DNA of 15,281 nt from Campylobacterales bacterium (GTDB taxonomy: Bacteria > Campylobacterota > Campylobacteria > Campylobacterales > QNZT01), in the NCBI GenBank assembly GCA_015662615.1, contig DQTU01000248.1:1-15281 (forward strand). The letters run 5' to 3'. Each line of letters begins with the position of its first letter. Positions within the stretch are counted from its first letter, which is position 1. The notes beneath the pieces were generated by a model. That model had not been told where the DNA came from, did no database searches, and saw only the letters and a list, made by a program, of their open reading frames with translations. This document shows, piece after piece, positions 6,796 to 13,587 of the stretch. A program made the position numbers and the translations under genes.

Positions 6796-7809
6796 TTATT
6801 CCTCTTCTAATTGAGCTTTTAGCTCTTGTATATTTTTATTTAATGCTTTTAGGAAATCTTCATCAAAATCACTACCTACTGGGAAACCGATAGATTCAAG
6901 TTTGCTTGTAATCTCTTCAAAAGACTTTTTACCTAAGTTTTTAAGGCTTTTAAGCTCTAATTCACTCATTATTGATAGTTCAGCAACATAACGAATATTT
7001 GCACGATCAAGACAGTTAAAACTTCTTGCACTCAAATTCATCTCATTTACACTTTGAACTAATTTTCTCATATCTACTGAATTATCAAAATCATCTTCTG
7101 GAGATGAAACATCAATATCCATAGCTTTACCAAAAATTGCAATTTGATCATTCAATGCTTCAATAGACTCTTTAAATGCTTGAACAGGTGGAATTTGACC
7201 ATCTGTTTCGATCTCAAATACAATTTTTTCATATGTTGGATCATCTTCAACTAGCATATTTTCAATACTATAAATCGCTTTTCTTACTGGTGTAAAGAAA
7301 GCATCAACACCGATATAACCCTCAGGAACATTATCTCTTAAATCTTCACTTGGAATATATCCGATACCTTTTTCAATGATTAGTGAAAAATTAAGTTCTG
7401 CATCTTCATTTATAGTAGCAAGATGAAATTCAGGTGTTACAACATCTATATCATCATTACATAAATCTGCACCAACAATCTCTTTTGGACCGTTAAAACT
7501 AAAACTAACTTCTACTTTTTTACTATCATTTTTCATCTTAAATCTAATTTTTTTAAGATTTAAAATAAATAGTGATACATCTTCAAGCATACCTTTGATG
7601 CTGTCAAATTCATGTGTTACACCATCAATCCTTAGTGAAGTTACTGCATAACCTGCTGAACTTCCATAAAGAAGTCTGCGAAGTGGATGTGCCACGGTTA
7701 TTGCAAATCCTGACTGAAATGGATATGCAAAAATTTTAACTCTGTTTTCACTAATCTGCTCTATCTCGATCTCATGAGGCATATACAAACATGTGCTAAT
7801 CTTTTTCAT
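6796..7809 (-). CDS. rpoA: RNA polymerase subunit alpha
   Basis: Alpha dimerises to nucleate RNA polymerase assembly, and its C-terminal domain contacts UP elements and activators. At 337 aa it is close to the usual 330. The N-terminal domain has the assembly motif around Arg44-Arg45 (HPLRRLLYGS) and TSLRIDGVTHEF (57-68). After a linker rich in aspartate (about 240-255), the C-terminal domain carries ARSFNCL, with Arg262, Asn265 and Cys266 matching E. coli Arg265, Asn268 and Cys269, and NLGKKSFEE (291-299), matching Asn294, Gly296, Lys298, Ser299 and Glu302. The position equal to E. coli Lys271 is Asp here. A charged tail of about 25 residues (ending ELKAQLEEE) follows the domain. ATG 7809 is supported by AAAGGAA. 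The alternative Met10 would lose conserved sequence spacing and has no better ribosome binding site. Confidence 0.98.
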   Translation of the reverse strand: MKKISTCLYMPHEIEIEQISENRVKIFAYPFQSGFAITVAHPLRRLLYGSSAGYAVTSLRIDGVTHEFDSIKGMLEDVSLFILNLKKIRFKMKNDSKKVEVSFSFNGPKEIVGADLCNDDIDVVTPEFHLATINEDAELNFSLIIEKGIGYIPSEDLRDNVPEGYIGVDAFFTPVRKAIYSIENMLVEDDPTYEKIVFEIETDGQIPPVQAFKESIEALNDQIAIFGKAMDIDVSSPEDDFDNSVDMRKLVQSVNEMNLSARSFNCLDRANIRYVAELSIMSELELKSLKNLGKKSFEEITSKLESIGFPVGSDFDEDFLKALNKNIQELKAQLEEE

Positions 7810-7826
7810 TTTAGATTCCTTTATGT

Positions 7827-8453
7827 TTATTTAGAGTAAAGCTCTACGATTAATCTCTCTTCTACTGGAATCACAACTTCTTCACGCTCAGGAAGTCTTG
7901 TAAATATTCCAAATCCTTTTTCGATCTCAACATCTATCCATGGAGAAAGTCCAGTTTGAGCAGTTAATTCGCCAGCTCTTACTATTTGAGGATTACTCTT
8001 TGATTTCTCTCTGATTTCTATTTTTTGACCTGGTTTTACTCTGTATGAAGGAATATCTAATTTCTTTCCATCAACCAAAAGATGACCATGTGTTACTAAT
8101 TGTCTTGCAAATGCACGTGTAGTTGCAAATCCCATTCTGTATACAACATTGTCTAATCTTCTCTCGATAAGCGTGATAAGATTTGATCCTGTGTTACCTT
8201 CCATGTTGTTTGCATCTTTAAACAATCTTCTAAATTGTTTTTCACTTACACCATACATGAATTTTGCTTTTTGCTTTTCTCTTAGCTGTAAACCATACTC
8301 ACTAACTTTAGTTCTTCTTTGCCCATGTTGCCCTGGAGCGTATGGTCTTTTCTCTAATGCACTTTTACCTGCTAATCTTCTCTCGCCTTTTAAATTAAGT
8401 GAAACACCTAATCTTCTCTCTATTTTTTCTACTGGTCCTCTATATCTTGACAT
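7827..8453 (-). CDS. rpsD: Small-subunit ribosomal protein S4
   Basis: S4 is a primary 16S rRNA binder that starts 30S assembly and, in several phyla, represses its own operon. The 208-aa product starts MSRYRGP and shows the S4 core: RPYAPGQHGQ (36-45), the RNA-binding S4 domain ERRLDNVVYRMGFATTR (from about 96) with ARQLVTHGHLLVDG (about 115-128), and the PSYRVKPGQ loop. The N-terminus lacks the four zinc cysteines found in C+ S4 proteins, so this is the zinc-free form. It starts 9 nt after rpsK, and a 17-nt gap separates it from rpoA. If the alpha operon is autoregulated, S4 is the most likely regulator (see the leader at 9344-9502). Confidence 0.98.
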   Translation of the reverse strand: MSRYRGPVEKIERRLGVSLNLKGERRLAGKSALEKRPYAPGQHGQRRTKVSEYGLQLREKQKAKFMYGVSEKQFRRLFKDANNMEGNTGSNLITLIERRLDNVVYRMGFATTRAFARQLVTHGHLLVDGKKLDIPSYRVKPGQKIEIREKSKSNPQIVRAGELTAQTGLSPWIDVEIEKGFGIFTRLPEREEVVIPVEERLIVELYSK

Positions 8454-8462
8454 GCCGGCTCC

Positions 8463-8855
8463 CTACACTCTTCTTCGTTTTGGTGGTCTACAACCATTAT
8501 GTGGAAGTGGAGTTACATCTTTAAAGAAAACAACTCTAAGTCCCTCAATTGCACCTACTCTTTTTACTGCTGTCTCACGACCGCTTCCTGGACCTTGTAC
8601 TTTAATACCAACATCTTTAATTCCATGTTCCATTGCTTTTGCCATAGCAGCATCTACTGCTTCTTGTGCAGCGTAAGGAGTTGATTTTTTACTGCCTTTA
8701 AATCCAAGGCTTCCAGCACTACTCCATGAGATTACATTTCCCATCTCATCTGTTACAGTTACAACTGTATTATTAAATGTTGCAGCGATATGAACGATAC
8801 CTTTAGCAATATTCTTTTTTACTACTTTTTTTCTAGTTACTTTTCTTTTTGCCAT
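8463..8855 (-). CDS. rpsK: Small-subunit ribosomal protein S11
   Basis: S11 sits on the 30S platform and helps form the mRNA exit site near the 3' end of 16S rRNA. At 130 aa it has the normal length. Family features are the basic N-terminus (MAKRKVTRKKVVKK), HIAATFNNTVVTVTDE (about 22-37), the VKVQGPGSGRETAVK-type core and the invariant C-terminal NGCRPPKRRRV. It lies 9 nt downstream of rpsM and 9 nt upstream of rpsD, in the standard alpha-operon order, and is translated from ATG at 8855 with AGGAT upstream. Nothing is unusual. Confidence 0.98.
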   Translation of the reverse strand: MAKRKVTRKKVVKKNIAKGIVHIAATFNNTVVTVTDEMGNVISWSSAGSLGFKGSKKSTPYAAQEAVDAAMAKAMEHGIKDVGIKVQGPGSGRETAVKRVGAIEGLRVVFFKDVTPLPHNGCRPPKRRRV

Positions 8856-8864
8856 ACCCTATCC

Positions 8865-9227
8865 TTATGCCGAGCCGACAGTTTTTCTTCTGCCTTTTCT
8901 TGTTCTTGCATTTGTCTTAGTTTTTTGACCACGAACTGGAAGTCCACGTCTATGTCTAATCCCTCTATAGCTACCTAAGTCCATAAGTGCTTTGATATCC
9001 ATAGCAACTTGTTTTCTTAAATCACCTTCAACTGCATAATCAGCTTGAATCTCTTTACGAATTGACGCTATATCATCTTCTGTAAGCTCGAAAACTCTTT
9101 TATCAAATGAAATTCCAGCTTTTGTCAAAATATCTCTTGAACTTTTAAGCCCTATTCCAAAAATATAAGTAAGTCCGTACTCAATTCTCTTCTTTTTTGG
9201 TAAATCTACACCAGAAATCCTAGCCAT
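8865..9227 (-). CDS. rpsM: Small-subunit ribosomal protein S13
   Basis: S13 is in the head of the 30S subunit, contacts the P-site tRNA through its tail and forms a bridge to the 50S subunit. The 120-aa protein begins MARISGVDLPKKKR and has the helix-two-turn-helix region ALTYIFGIG-type (GLTYIFGIGLKSS, 18-30), LMDLGSYRGIRHRRGLPVRGQ (about 81-101, core) and the basic tail TNARTRKGRRK. It starts 2 nt after rpmJ, which indicates close translational linkage. Length and motifs are typical. Confidence 0.98.
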   Translation of the reverse strand: MARISGVDLPKKKRIEYGLTYIFGIGLKSSRDILTKAGISFDKRVFELTEDDIASIRKEIQADYAVEGDLRKQVAMDIKALMDLGSYRGIRHRRGLPVRGQKTKTNARTRKGRRKTVGSA

Positions 9228-9229
9228 GT

Positions 9230-9343
9230 TTATCCTTGTCTCTGTTTATGTTTTGGGTTTACACAGATTACTCTTACTGCACCTCTGCGTTTGATAATTT
9301 TACATTTATCACACATCTTTTTCACTGATGGTCTAACTTTCAT
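9230..9343 (-). CDS. rpmJ: Large-subunit ribosomal protein L36 (zinc-binding form)
   Basis: This 37-aa protein is the smallest 50S protein. It begins MKVRPSVKKMCDKCK and ends NPKHKQRQG. Cys11, Cys14, Cys27 and His32 make the zinc ribbon, so it is the C+ version of L36. The length is exactly the usual one. The ATG at 9343 has a strong ribosome binding site (GAGGAG, 7-9 nt upstream). It is the first gene of the alpha operon here and directly precedes rpsM, the order seen in Firmicutes and Campylobacterota. The gene is short enough to be missed by automatic calling. Confidence 0.97.
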   Translation of the reverse strand: MKVRPSVKKMCDKCKIIKRRGAVRVICVNPKHKQRQG

Positions 9344-9389
9344 TAGGCTCTCCTCAAATATTTTCCACTTATCAAACAACGAACGAAAT

Positions 9390-9412
9390 GGTTTACTGAA
9401 TTTATGTAAACC
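9390..9412 (-). promoter_or_regulatory. Perfect stem-loop in the alpha-operon leader
   Basis: The arms GGTTTAC (9390-9396) and GTAAACC (9406-9412) form a 7-bp stem with a 9-nt loop in the leader RNA, roughly 60 nt after the predicted transcription start and 47 nt upstream of the rpmJ start codon. In other bacteria S4 controls this operon through a structured leader, so this is a candidate recognition element. That role is inferred, not shown. Confidence 0.4.
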
Positions 9413-9478
9413 AATAATTGAAAAAACAGTGGTCTTTTGTCAATCATTCTTCTTGTAGTCTCGTCATTCGAGTCGCAC

Positions 9479-9484
9479 ATTATA
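9479..9484 (-). promoter_or_regulatory. Candidate sigma70 promoter for the alpha operon (-10 TATAAT)
   Basis: Read on the minus strand, the consensus hexamer TATAAT occurs at 9484-9479, immediately after infA. It is preceded by TTTTTATCTTATTTGGC, a T-rich stretch like the one found upstream of the -10 box in Campylobacterota promoters, which have no strong -35 box. Transcription would start near 9472 and give a leader of about 130 nt before rpmJ. Read-through from the spc operon is also expected because no terminator is visible before it. Confidence 0.65.
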
Positions 9485-9502
9485 GCCAAATAAGATAAAA
9501 AT

Positions 9503-9721
9503 CTACTTATATCTAAAAGTGATTCTACCTTTATCAAGACTATATGGTGTTAGTTCAACTTTTACTTTATCACCAAGCATGATTTTTATATAGTGCGTAC
9601 GCATCTTTCCAGCTATGTGACATAGCACCTTATGTTTATTTTCAAGCTCAACTTGAAATGTTGCATTTGGTAAAGCTTCAACAACAATACCGTCAATTTC
9701 TATGACATCATCTTTGGCCAT
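9503..9721 (-). CDS. infA: Translation initiation factor IF-1
   Basis: IF-1 is a small OB-fold protein that occupies the A site of the 30S subunit during initiation. At 72 aa it has the standard length. The sequence begins MAKDDVIEIDG and contains EALPNATFQVELEN (15-28), HIAGKMRTHYIKIMLGD (34-50), and LTPYSLDKGRITFRYK at the C-terminus, all as in bacterial IF-1. The ATG at 9721 lies 8 nt after map with AGGAGA in front. It is the last gene of the spc operon here. The alpha operon follows after the 159-nt leader. Confidence 0.98.
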   Translation of the reverse strand: MAKDDVIEIDGIVVEALPNATFQVELENKHKVLCHIAGKMRTHYIKIMLGDKVKVELTPYSLDKGRITFRYK

Positions 9722-9729
9722 ATTTTCTC

Positions 9730-10491
9730 CTACTCAACCGATAAAATTTCGGCTCTATTATTAATCACAGCGACTGTATGTTCGTAGTGACTTCCTCTCA
9801 ACCCATCTTCTGAAACAACCGACCATTTATCGTCTAAAATAGCAGAATTTCCGCTTTTTTGACAAATCATCGGCTCTAAACAAAAGACCATTCCATTTTT
9901 AATTTTAGGACCCTGTTTTGGATTTTTACCATCTAGGTAGTTTGGAATCTCAGGTTCTTCATGGGGTTTTCTTCCAATACCATGACCACAAAAATTTTTA
10001 AGTGGAACATATCCCTCATTTATGATAAATTTTTCAAGCTCAAAACTAAGCTCTTTAAAGCGCATTCCTGGTTTTATAATATCTATCGCATGATAGAGCG
10101 TATCTTTGGAGCAAGCAATAAGCTTTTCATCTTCAATACTAATATTTCCAATAGGAATCGTTATAGCCGCATCTCCATACCAACCATCTTTTTCAATTCC
10201 GATATCAAGCCCAAGTATATCTCCATCTTTGACGATAGTCTCATCGGGAATACCGTGGATAATAACTTGATTTAGCGAAGTACAAACACCAGATGGAAAA
10301 CCATACAGACCTTTAAAAGCAGGTCGTGCAGAGTCTAACGAAGCGATATAATCTTCACCCATATCATTAATCTCTTTGAGTGTCATGCCAGCTCGCACAT
10401 AAGCTTTTAAATGATTTAATGTTTTTGCTACATAAGAGTTTGAAACCCTTAGCTTTTCAATTTCTAAGGGTTTTTTAAGAGATATTGCCAT
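9730..10491 (-). CDS. map: Methionine aminopeptidase, type I
   Basis: This enzyme removes the N-terminal methionine from new proteins at the ribosome, using two divalent metal ions. At 253 aa it has the usual size of the E. coli-like type Ia form without an SH3 or zinc extension. Active-site residues can be read in order: His79 (IIHGIPD), metal ligands Asp96 (LDIGIE) and Asp107 (WYGDAA), His170 (FCGHGIG), Glu206 (FCLEPM) and Glu237 (HYEHTV). Its ATG shares one base with the secY stop (TAATG), so translation is coupled. In E. coli the gene is elsewhere; in Campylobacterota and Firmicutes it sits next to secY, in Firmicutes with adk between, which is missing here. Confidence 0.98.
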   Translation of the reverse strand: MAISLKKPLEIEKLRVSNSYVAKTLNHLKAYVRAGMTLKEINDMGEDYIASLDSARPAFKGLYGFPSGVCTSLNQVIIHGIPDETIVKDGDILGLDIGIEKDGWYGDAAITIPIGNISIEDEKLIACSKDTLYHAIDIIKPGMRFKELSFELEKFIINEGYVPLKNFCGHGIGRKPHEEPEIPNYLDGKNPKQGPKIKNGMVFCLEPMICQKSGNSAILDDKWSVVSEDGLRGSHYEHTVAVINNRAEILSVE

Positions 10492-11750
10492 TAAAGTCCA
10501 ACATTTCCTAAAGTATCATATTTATTCATATAAACTTGTGCTTCAATTTTTCTCATTGTATCAAGTGCAACTTGCACAACGATTAGAACTGCCACACCAC
10601 CAAAGTAAAATGGAATATCCATCGACTTTATGATGATAAATGGAAGTGTCGAAATCAAACCAAGATAAATCGCTCCACTTGTTGTCAATCGCCCCGCCAC
10701 CTCATTGATAAACTCAGCAGTACTTTTTCCAGGTCTTACCCCTGGTATAAAACCACCTTGCTTTTTAAGGTTTTCAGAGATATCTTTTGCATTAAATACG
10801 ATAGACGCATAAAAGAATGCAAAAAACACAACAAATAGAAACATCAATACATTAAACATATAGCCACCAGGACTCAATGCATCAGAAATTGCCAATACTG
10901 TTGGATTTGTACTTCCTTGAAGAAGCGTCGCCGGCATCATGAGAATCGCTGAAGCAAAAATCGCTGGGATAACACCAGAAAGGTTTACTTTGATAGGGAT
11001 ATAGTTCATGACCCTTTTATTTTGATTATCCATCATTGTTTTTCTTGAGTATGAGATAGGAACCCTTCTCTCTCCAAGCTCAACATAGATAATAACACCA
11101 ATGGTTAGTAAAATTACAGCAAACATGCCGATAACTGCCAAGAAATTTAACTCACCTGTATTTATAAGGTTAACCGTCCCTCCGATAGCAGAAGGGATTC
11201 CCGAAACAATACCTGCAAAGATAATTAATGAAATACCGTTACCAATACCCCGTTGTGTAATTTGTTCACCAATCCACATCAGCATCATCGTTCCTGCTAA
11301 CATCGAGAATGCAGCAATTGGAATAAAGAGACTCATATCTATCATGATGGCAGGATTACTTGCAGAACCAAGACCTTGGAGTCCCATCGCAACACCCGTC
11401 GATTGGAAGAAAGCAATAACTACTGTCGCATATCTAATGATTTGCATATATTTTGTCATGCCGTCACGCTCTTTTTTCATCTGCGCCAATGTTGGAAAAG
11501 TTGCAGCTAAAAGTTCCATAATAATGGAAGCGGTGATGTAAGGCATGATGCCCAGAGAGATGATACTCAGTCTACTAACTGCATCTCCACTGAACATGTT
11601 TACCATTCCAAGTGCGTTATTAGCATTACTGTCAAAAAATTGTTTTATAACATCAATGTTTACACCAGGAACTGGTACATAGGATAAAATCCTATATGCA
11701 AATAAGAAACCGAGCGTTATCAATATCTTATTTGTTAAGTCTTTGCTCAT
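10491..11750 (-). CDS. secY: Preprotein translocase channel subunit SecY
   Basis: SecY forms the protein-conducting channel of the Sec translocon in the inner membrane. At 419 aa it is normal for this phylum. About ten hydrophobic segments can be seen, starting with the segment ILITLGFLFAYRIL (about 9-22). The conserved segments GIMPYITASIIMELL (about 67-81) and the cytosolic loop with PISYSRKTM, RRVPISY and the PGVRPGKSTAEF loop (about 338-350) are all present. The start overlaps the rplO stop by 4 bp (ATGA) and the stop overlaps the map start by one base. The secE and secG genes are not in the window. Confidence 0.98.
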   Translation of the reverse strand: MSKDLTNKILITLGFLFAYRILSYVPVPGVNIDVIKQFFDSNANNALGMVNMFSGDAVSRLSIISLGIMPYITASIIMELLAATFPTLAQMKKERDGMTKYMQIIRYATVVIAFFQSTGVAMGLQGLGSASNPAIMIDMSLFIPIAAFSMLAGTMMLMWIGEQITQRGIGNGISLIIFAGIVSGIPSAIGGTVNLINTGELNFLAVIGMFAVILLTIGVIIYVELGERRVPISYSRKTMMDNQNKRVMNYIPIKVNLSGVIPAIFASAILMMPATLLQGSTNPTVLAISDALSPGGYMFNVLMFLFVVFFAFFYASIVFNAKDISENLKKQGGFIPGVRPGKSTAEFINEVAGRLTTSGAIYLGLISTLPFIIIKSMDIPFYFGGVAVLIVVQVALDTMRKIEAQVYMNKYDTLGNVGL

Positions 11751-12151
11751 CTGCTCATTCCAGTATAAGATACATTTTCATCTTTGATTTTTGAAGCAAG
11801 ATCTTTTGCTCCAGCACCAATAAGTTTAACTTTTTTAATACTGTTTTGCATTTTATGCACTGATTTTATTGATTCCATTGTAATCTCAGAAAGCTCTGCA
11901 ATTTTTGGAACTCTCTCTACTGAGATTGAGTATGGTTTAACAACACGAGATGTAAAACCAACTTTTGGAAGTCTCTTTTGAAGTGGTTGTTGTCCACCCT
12001 CAAAACCTCTTTTTATCTTATAACCAGATCTACTTTTTTGACCGTTTAAGCCTCGTGATGCAGTTTTACCCATACCACTACCTTGTCCACGACCTTTTCT
12101 TTTTCTGTTTTTTGTTGAACCATCAGCTGGTGTTAAATTATGAAGTCCCAT
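11747..12151 (-). CDS. rplO: Large-subunit ribosomal protein L15
   Basis: L15 is a late assembly protein of the 50S subunit that binds 23S rRNA through a long basic N-terminal tail. The 134-aa product starts MGLHNLTPADGSTKNRKRKG and is followed by GRGQGSGMGKTASRGLNGQKSRSG-type glycine/arginine-rich sequence (about 21-42) and GFEGGQQPLQKRLPK (about 49-63), both family hallmarks. It is shorter at the C-terminus than the E. coli protein by about 10 residues. It begins 9 nt after rpsE: there is no room for rpmD (L30), which normally lies between them. The 3' end overlaps secY by 4 bp. Confidence 0.98.
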   Translation of the reverse strand: MGLHNLTPADGSTKNRKRKGRGQGSGMGKTASRGLNGQKSRSGYKIKRGFEGGQQPLQKRLPKVGFTSRVVKPYSISVERVPKIAELSEITMESIKSVHKMQNSIKKVKLIGAGAKDLASKIKDENVSYTGMSR

Positions 12152-12160
12152 AAAATATCC

Positions 12161-12604
12161 TTATTGTTTTATCATAGTAAGTGCTTTAACTGTAGCTCTC
12201 ACTAGATTTCCAGGGTTATTTGAACCCAAAGATTTTGTTAAAATATCTTTGATTCCAGCAAGCTCAAGAACTGGTCTTGTAGCACCACCAGCGATAACAC
12301 CCGTACCCTCAGATGCAGGTTTTAACAAAATTCTGCTTGAATTATACTTAACTTCAATGTCATGAGCTATTGTTGAGCCTTTTACATTTACTCTGATTAA
12401 GTTTTTAAAAGCATCATCAACACCTTTTTTTATAGCATTTGGAACTTCTTTTGCTTTTCCAGTACCAAATCCAATAATTCCATCTTTATTTCCTACAACT
12501 ACAAGTGCAGTAAATCTAAATCTTCTACCACCCTTTGCAACTTTTGTAACTCTTCCGATGTTTACGATAACTTCTTCAAAGTCTTCTCTATTAATGTTTT
12601 CCAT
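12161..12604 (-). CDS. rpsE: Small-subunit ribosomal protein S5
   Basis: S5 contributes to decoding fidelity and the mRNA entry channel on the 30S subunit. The product is 147 aa, about 20 residues shorter than in E. coli, from a shorter N-terminus and tail. It shows the double-stranded RNA-binding domain VIVNIGRVTKVAKGGRRFRF (about 13-32, read in two parts) and the second domain with KPASEGTGVIAGGATRPVLE (about 97-116). It starts 9 nt after rplR and ends 9 nt before rplO. The start at 12604 is preceded by AGGAT. Confidence 0.98.
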   Translation of the reverse strand: MENINREDFEEVIVNIGRVTKVAKGGRRFRFTALVVVGNKDGIIGFGTGKAKEVPNAIKKGVDDAFKNLIRVNVKGSTIAHDIEVKYNSSRILLKPASEGTGVIAGGATRPVLELAGIKDILTKSLGSNNPGNLVRATVKALTMIKQ

Positions 12605-12613
12605 GATTATCCT

Positions 12614-12970
12614 TTAAAGTGTTATTCCGTTATCTCTTAAACCATCAGCAAAAGCTGCTACTACGCCATGATACTTATCGCCTCTACGATCAAGAACTAC
12701 TTTCTCAATACCTTTAGCTTTTAAGCTCTCAGCAAATACTTTTGCAACTGCAGTTGCAGCTTCTTTGTTTGCTTTTTGACCCTCTTTTTTGCCATCTACA
12801 CTTGCAAGCGTAACACCGGCTACATCATCAATTGCTTGAGCGTATAAAAATCTAGTTGATTTTACAAATGCAACTCTTGGCACTTCAACAGTTCCAGCAA
12901 TTTTTGCTCTCACTCTTCTAATTCTTCTTGCTTTAAGTGCGTTTTTTTGTTTTAATAATTTTGTTCTCAT
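12614..12970 (-). CDS. rplR: Large-subunit ribosomal protein L18
   Basis: L18 binds 5S rRNA and helps dock it on the 50S subunit together with L5. The 118-aa product has the basic N-terminal tail (LKQKNALKARRIRRVRAKI), the strand pair RVAFVKSTRFLYAQAIDD (about 32-50), and a C-terminal part ending YHGVVAAFADGLRDNGITL, all typical. The length is standard. The gene lies 8 nt after rplF and 9 nt before rpsE, with ATG at 12970 after the ribosome binding site GGGGATG. Confidence 0.97.
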   Translation of the reverse strand: MRTKLLKQKNALKARRIRRVRAKIAGTVEVPRVAFVKSTRFLYAQAIDDVAGVTLASVDGKKEGQKANKEAATAVAKVFAESLKAKGIEKVVLDRRGDKYHGVVAAFADGLRDNGITL

Positions 12971-12978
12971 CTCATCCC

Positions 12979-13515
12979 CTACTTAGCCGCTGTCTTACCA
13001 GCTTTTATGATAATATGCTCTTCTAGATATTTAACACCTTTTCCTTTATATGGCTCAGGTGGTCTAAAGCTTCTTATCTCTGCTGCGATTTGCCCTACAA
13101 CTTGCTTGTCGTTCCCTTTGATAATCACAAGGTTTTTCTCAACTGCAATTTGCACATCTTTTGGGAACTCATAATTGATTGGATGTGAGTGACCAAGATT
13201 TAATACTAATTTGTTTCCTTGAACGGCTGCTTTATAACCAACACCATTGATTTCAAGTTTTTTCTCATAACCATCAACCAATCCGATAATAACATTGTTG
13301 CTTATTGATCTAAAAGTACCCCAGAACGCTCTATCTTCTCTTGCATCACCTTTTGGAGTAAAAACGATTTCGTTATTTTCTACTTTTACATTAACAAAAT
13401 CTTTTGTATCCAACTCTTTTGTAACATTACCTTTTTTAAAAGTGATAATACCACCATTAACAGTTACTTCAATTCCAGCTGGAATTGAAACAGGTTGTTT
13501 TCCTATTCTTGACAT
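12979..13515 (-). CDS. rplF: Large-subunit ribosomal protein L6
   Basis: L6 sits near the factor-binding site of the 50S subunit. At 178 aa it is a normal full-length two-domain protein. It begins MSRIGKQPVSIPAG and has GVGYKAAVQGNKLVLNLGHSHP (about 91-112, core), and the C-terminal signature SFRPPEPYKGKGVKY (about 149-163). Unlike its neighbours, it is preceded by a 72-nt spacer with a small inverted repeat, and its own ribosome binding site AAAGGAAAAAA is strong. Control of its translation could therefore differ from that of rpsH, which is inference. Confidence 0.98.
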   Translation of the reverse strand: MSRIGKQPVSIPAGIEVTVNGGIITFKKGNVTKELDTKDFVNVKVENNEIVFTPKGDAREDRAFWGTFRSISNNVIIGLVDGYEKKLEINGVGYKAAVQGNKLVLNLGHSHPINYEFPKDVQIAVEKNLVIIKGNDKQVVGQIAAEIRSFRPPEPYKGKGVKYLEEHIIIKAGKTAAK

Positions 13516-13587
13516 TTTTTTCCTTTTACTTGTCTACGATATAGAATCTCAAATTTTGAGATACTCGAATGCCGTAAAATTTGACGC
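13516..13587 (-). other. 72-nt spacer between rpsH and rplF
   Basis: This is the only gap longer than 20 nt inside the spc part of the cluster. It has no open frame of its own, no convincing -10/-35 pair, and one perfect inverted repeat at 13546-13562. The ribosome binding site of rplF lies at its downstream end. Confidence 0.6.
13546..13562. repeat. Perfect inverted repeat in the rpsH-rplF spacer
   Basis: The 17-nt sequence ATCTCAAATTTTGAGAT has two 8-nt arms around one central base. In RNA it would form a 7-bp stem with a 3-nt loop, about 31 nt before the rplF start codon. No U-tract follows on the minus strand (TCTATATCG comes next), so it is not an intrinsic terminator. It may be a processing or regulatory site. 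Confidence 0.45.

Larger units (their letters stand above)
9344..9502 (-). other. Leader between infA and rpmJ (159 nt)
   Basis: This is the largest spacer in the ribosomal region. It contains a -10 box right after infA, a perfect 7-bp stem with a 9-nt loop, and the strong ribosome binding site of rpmJ. On the minus strand one frame stays open from 9480 to a TAA that overlaps the rpmJ ATG, but there is no good ribosome binding site for it. I treat the region as an untranslated leader of the alpha operon. No tRNA or known riboswitch pattern is visible. Confidence 0.7.

Noticed and set aside
8454..8459. GCCGGC palindrome before the rpsD start
   Set aside because: Six bases only. Such a short palindrome is expected by chance.
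8149..8676. Long open frame on the plus strand (175 codons) opposite rpsD and rpsK
   Set aside because: It is antisense to two clearly conserved ribosomal genes, its product is a low-complexity Ser/Leu/Pro-rich sequence, and no ribosome binding site or family signal is seen.
9415..9443. Second promoter in the rpmJ leader (TTGACA at 9443-9438 with a weak AATTAT 18 nt downstream)
   Set aside because: The -35-like box is perfect but the -10 is poor, and this phylum depends on the -10 box. The TATAAT at 9484-9479 is a better candidate. It is not excluded as a secondary site.
11101..11541. Plus-strand open frame opposite secY (146 codons)
   Set aside because: Its composition (Ile, Pro, Ala rich) is what a complement of membrane-protein codons gives. 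No start signal or spacing supports it.
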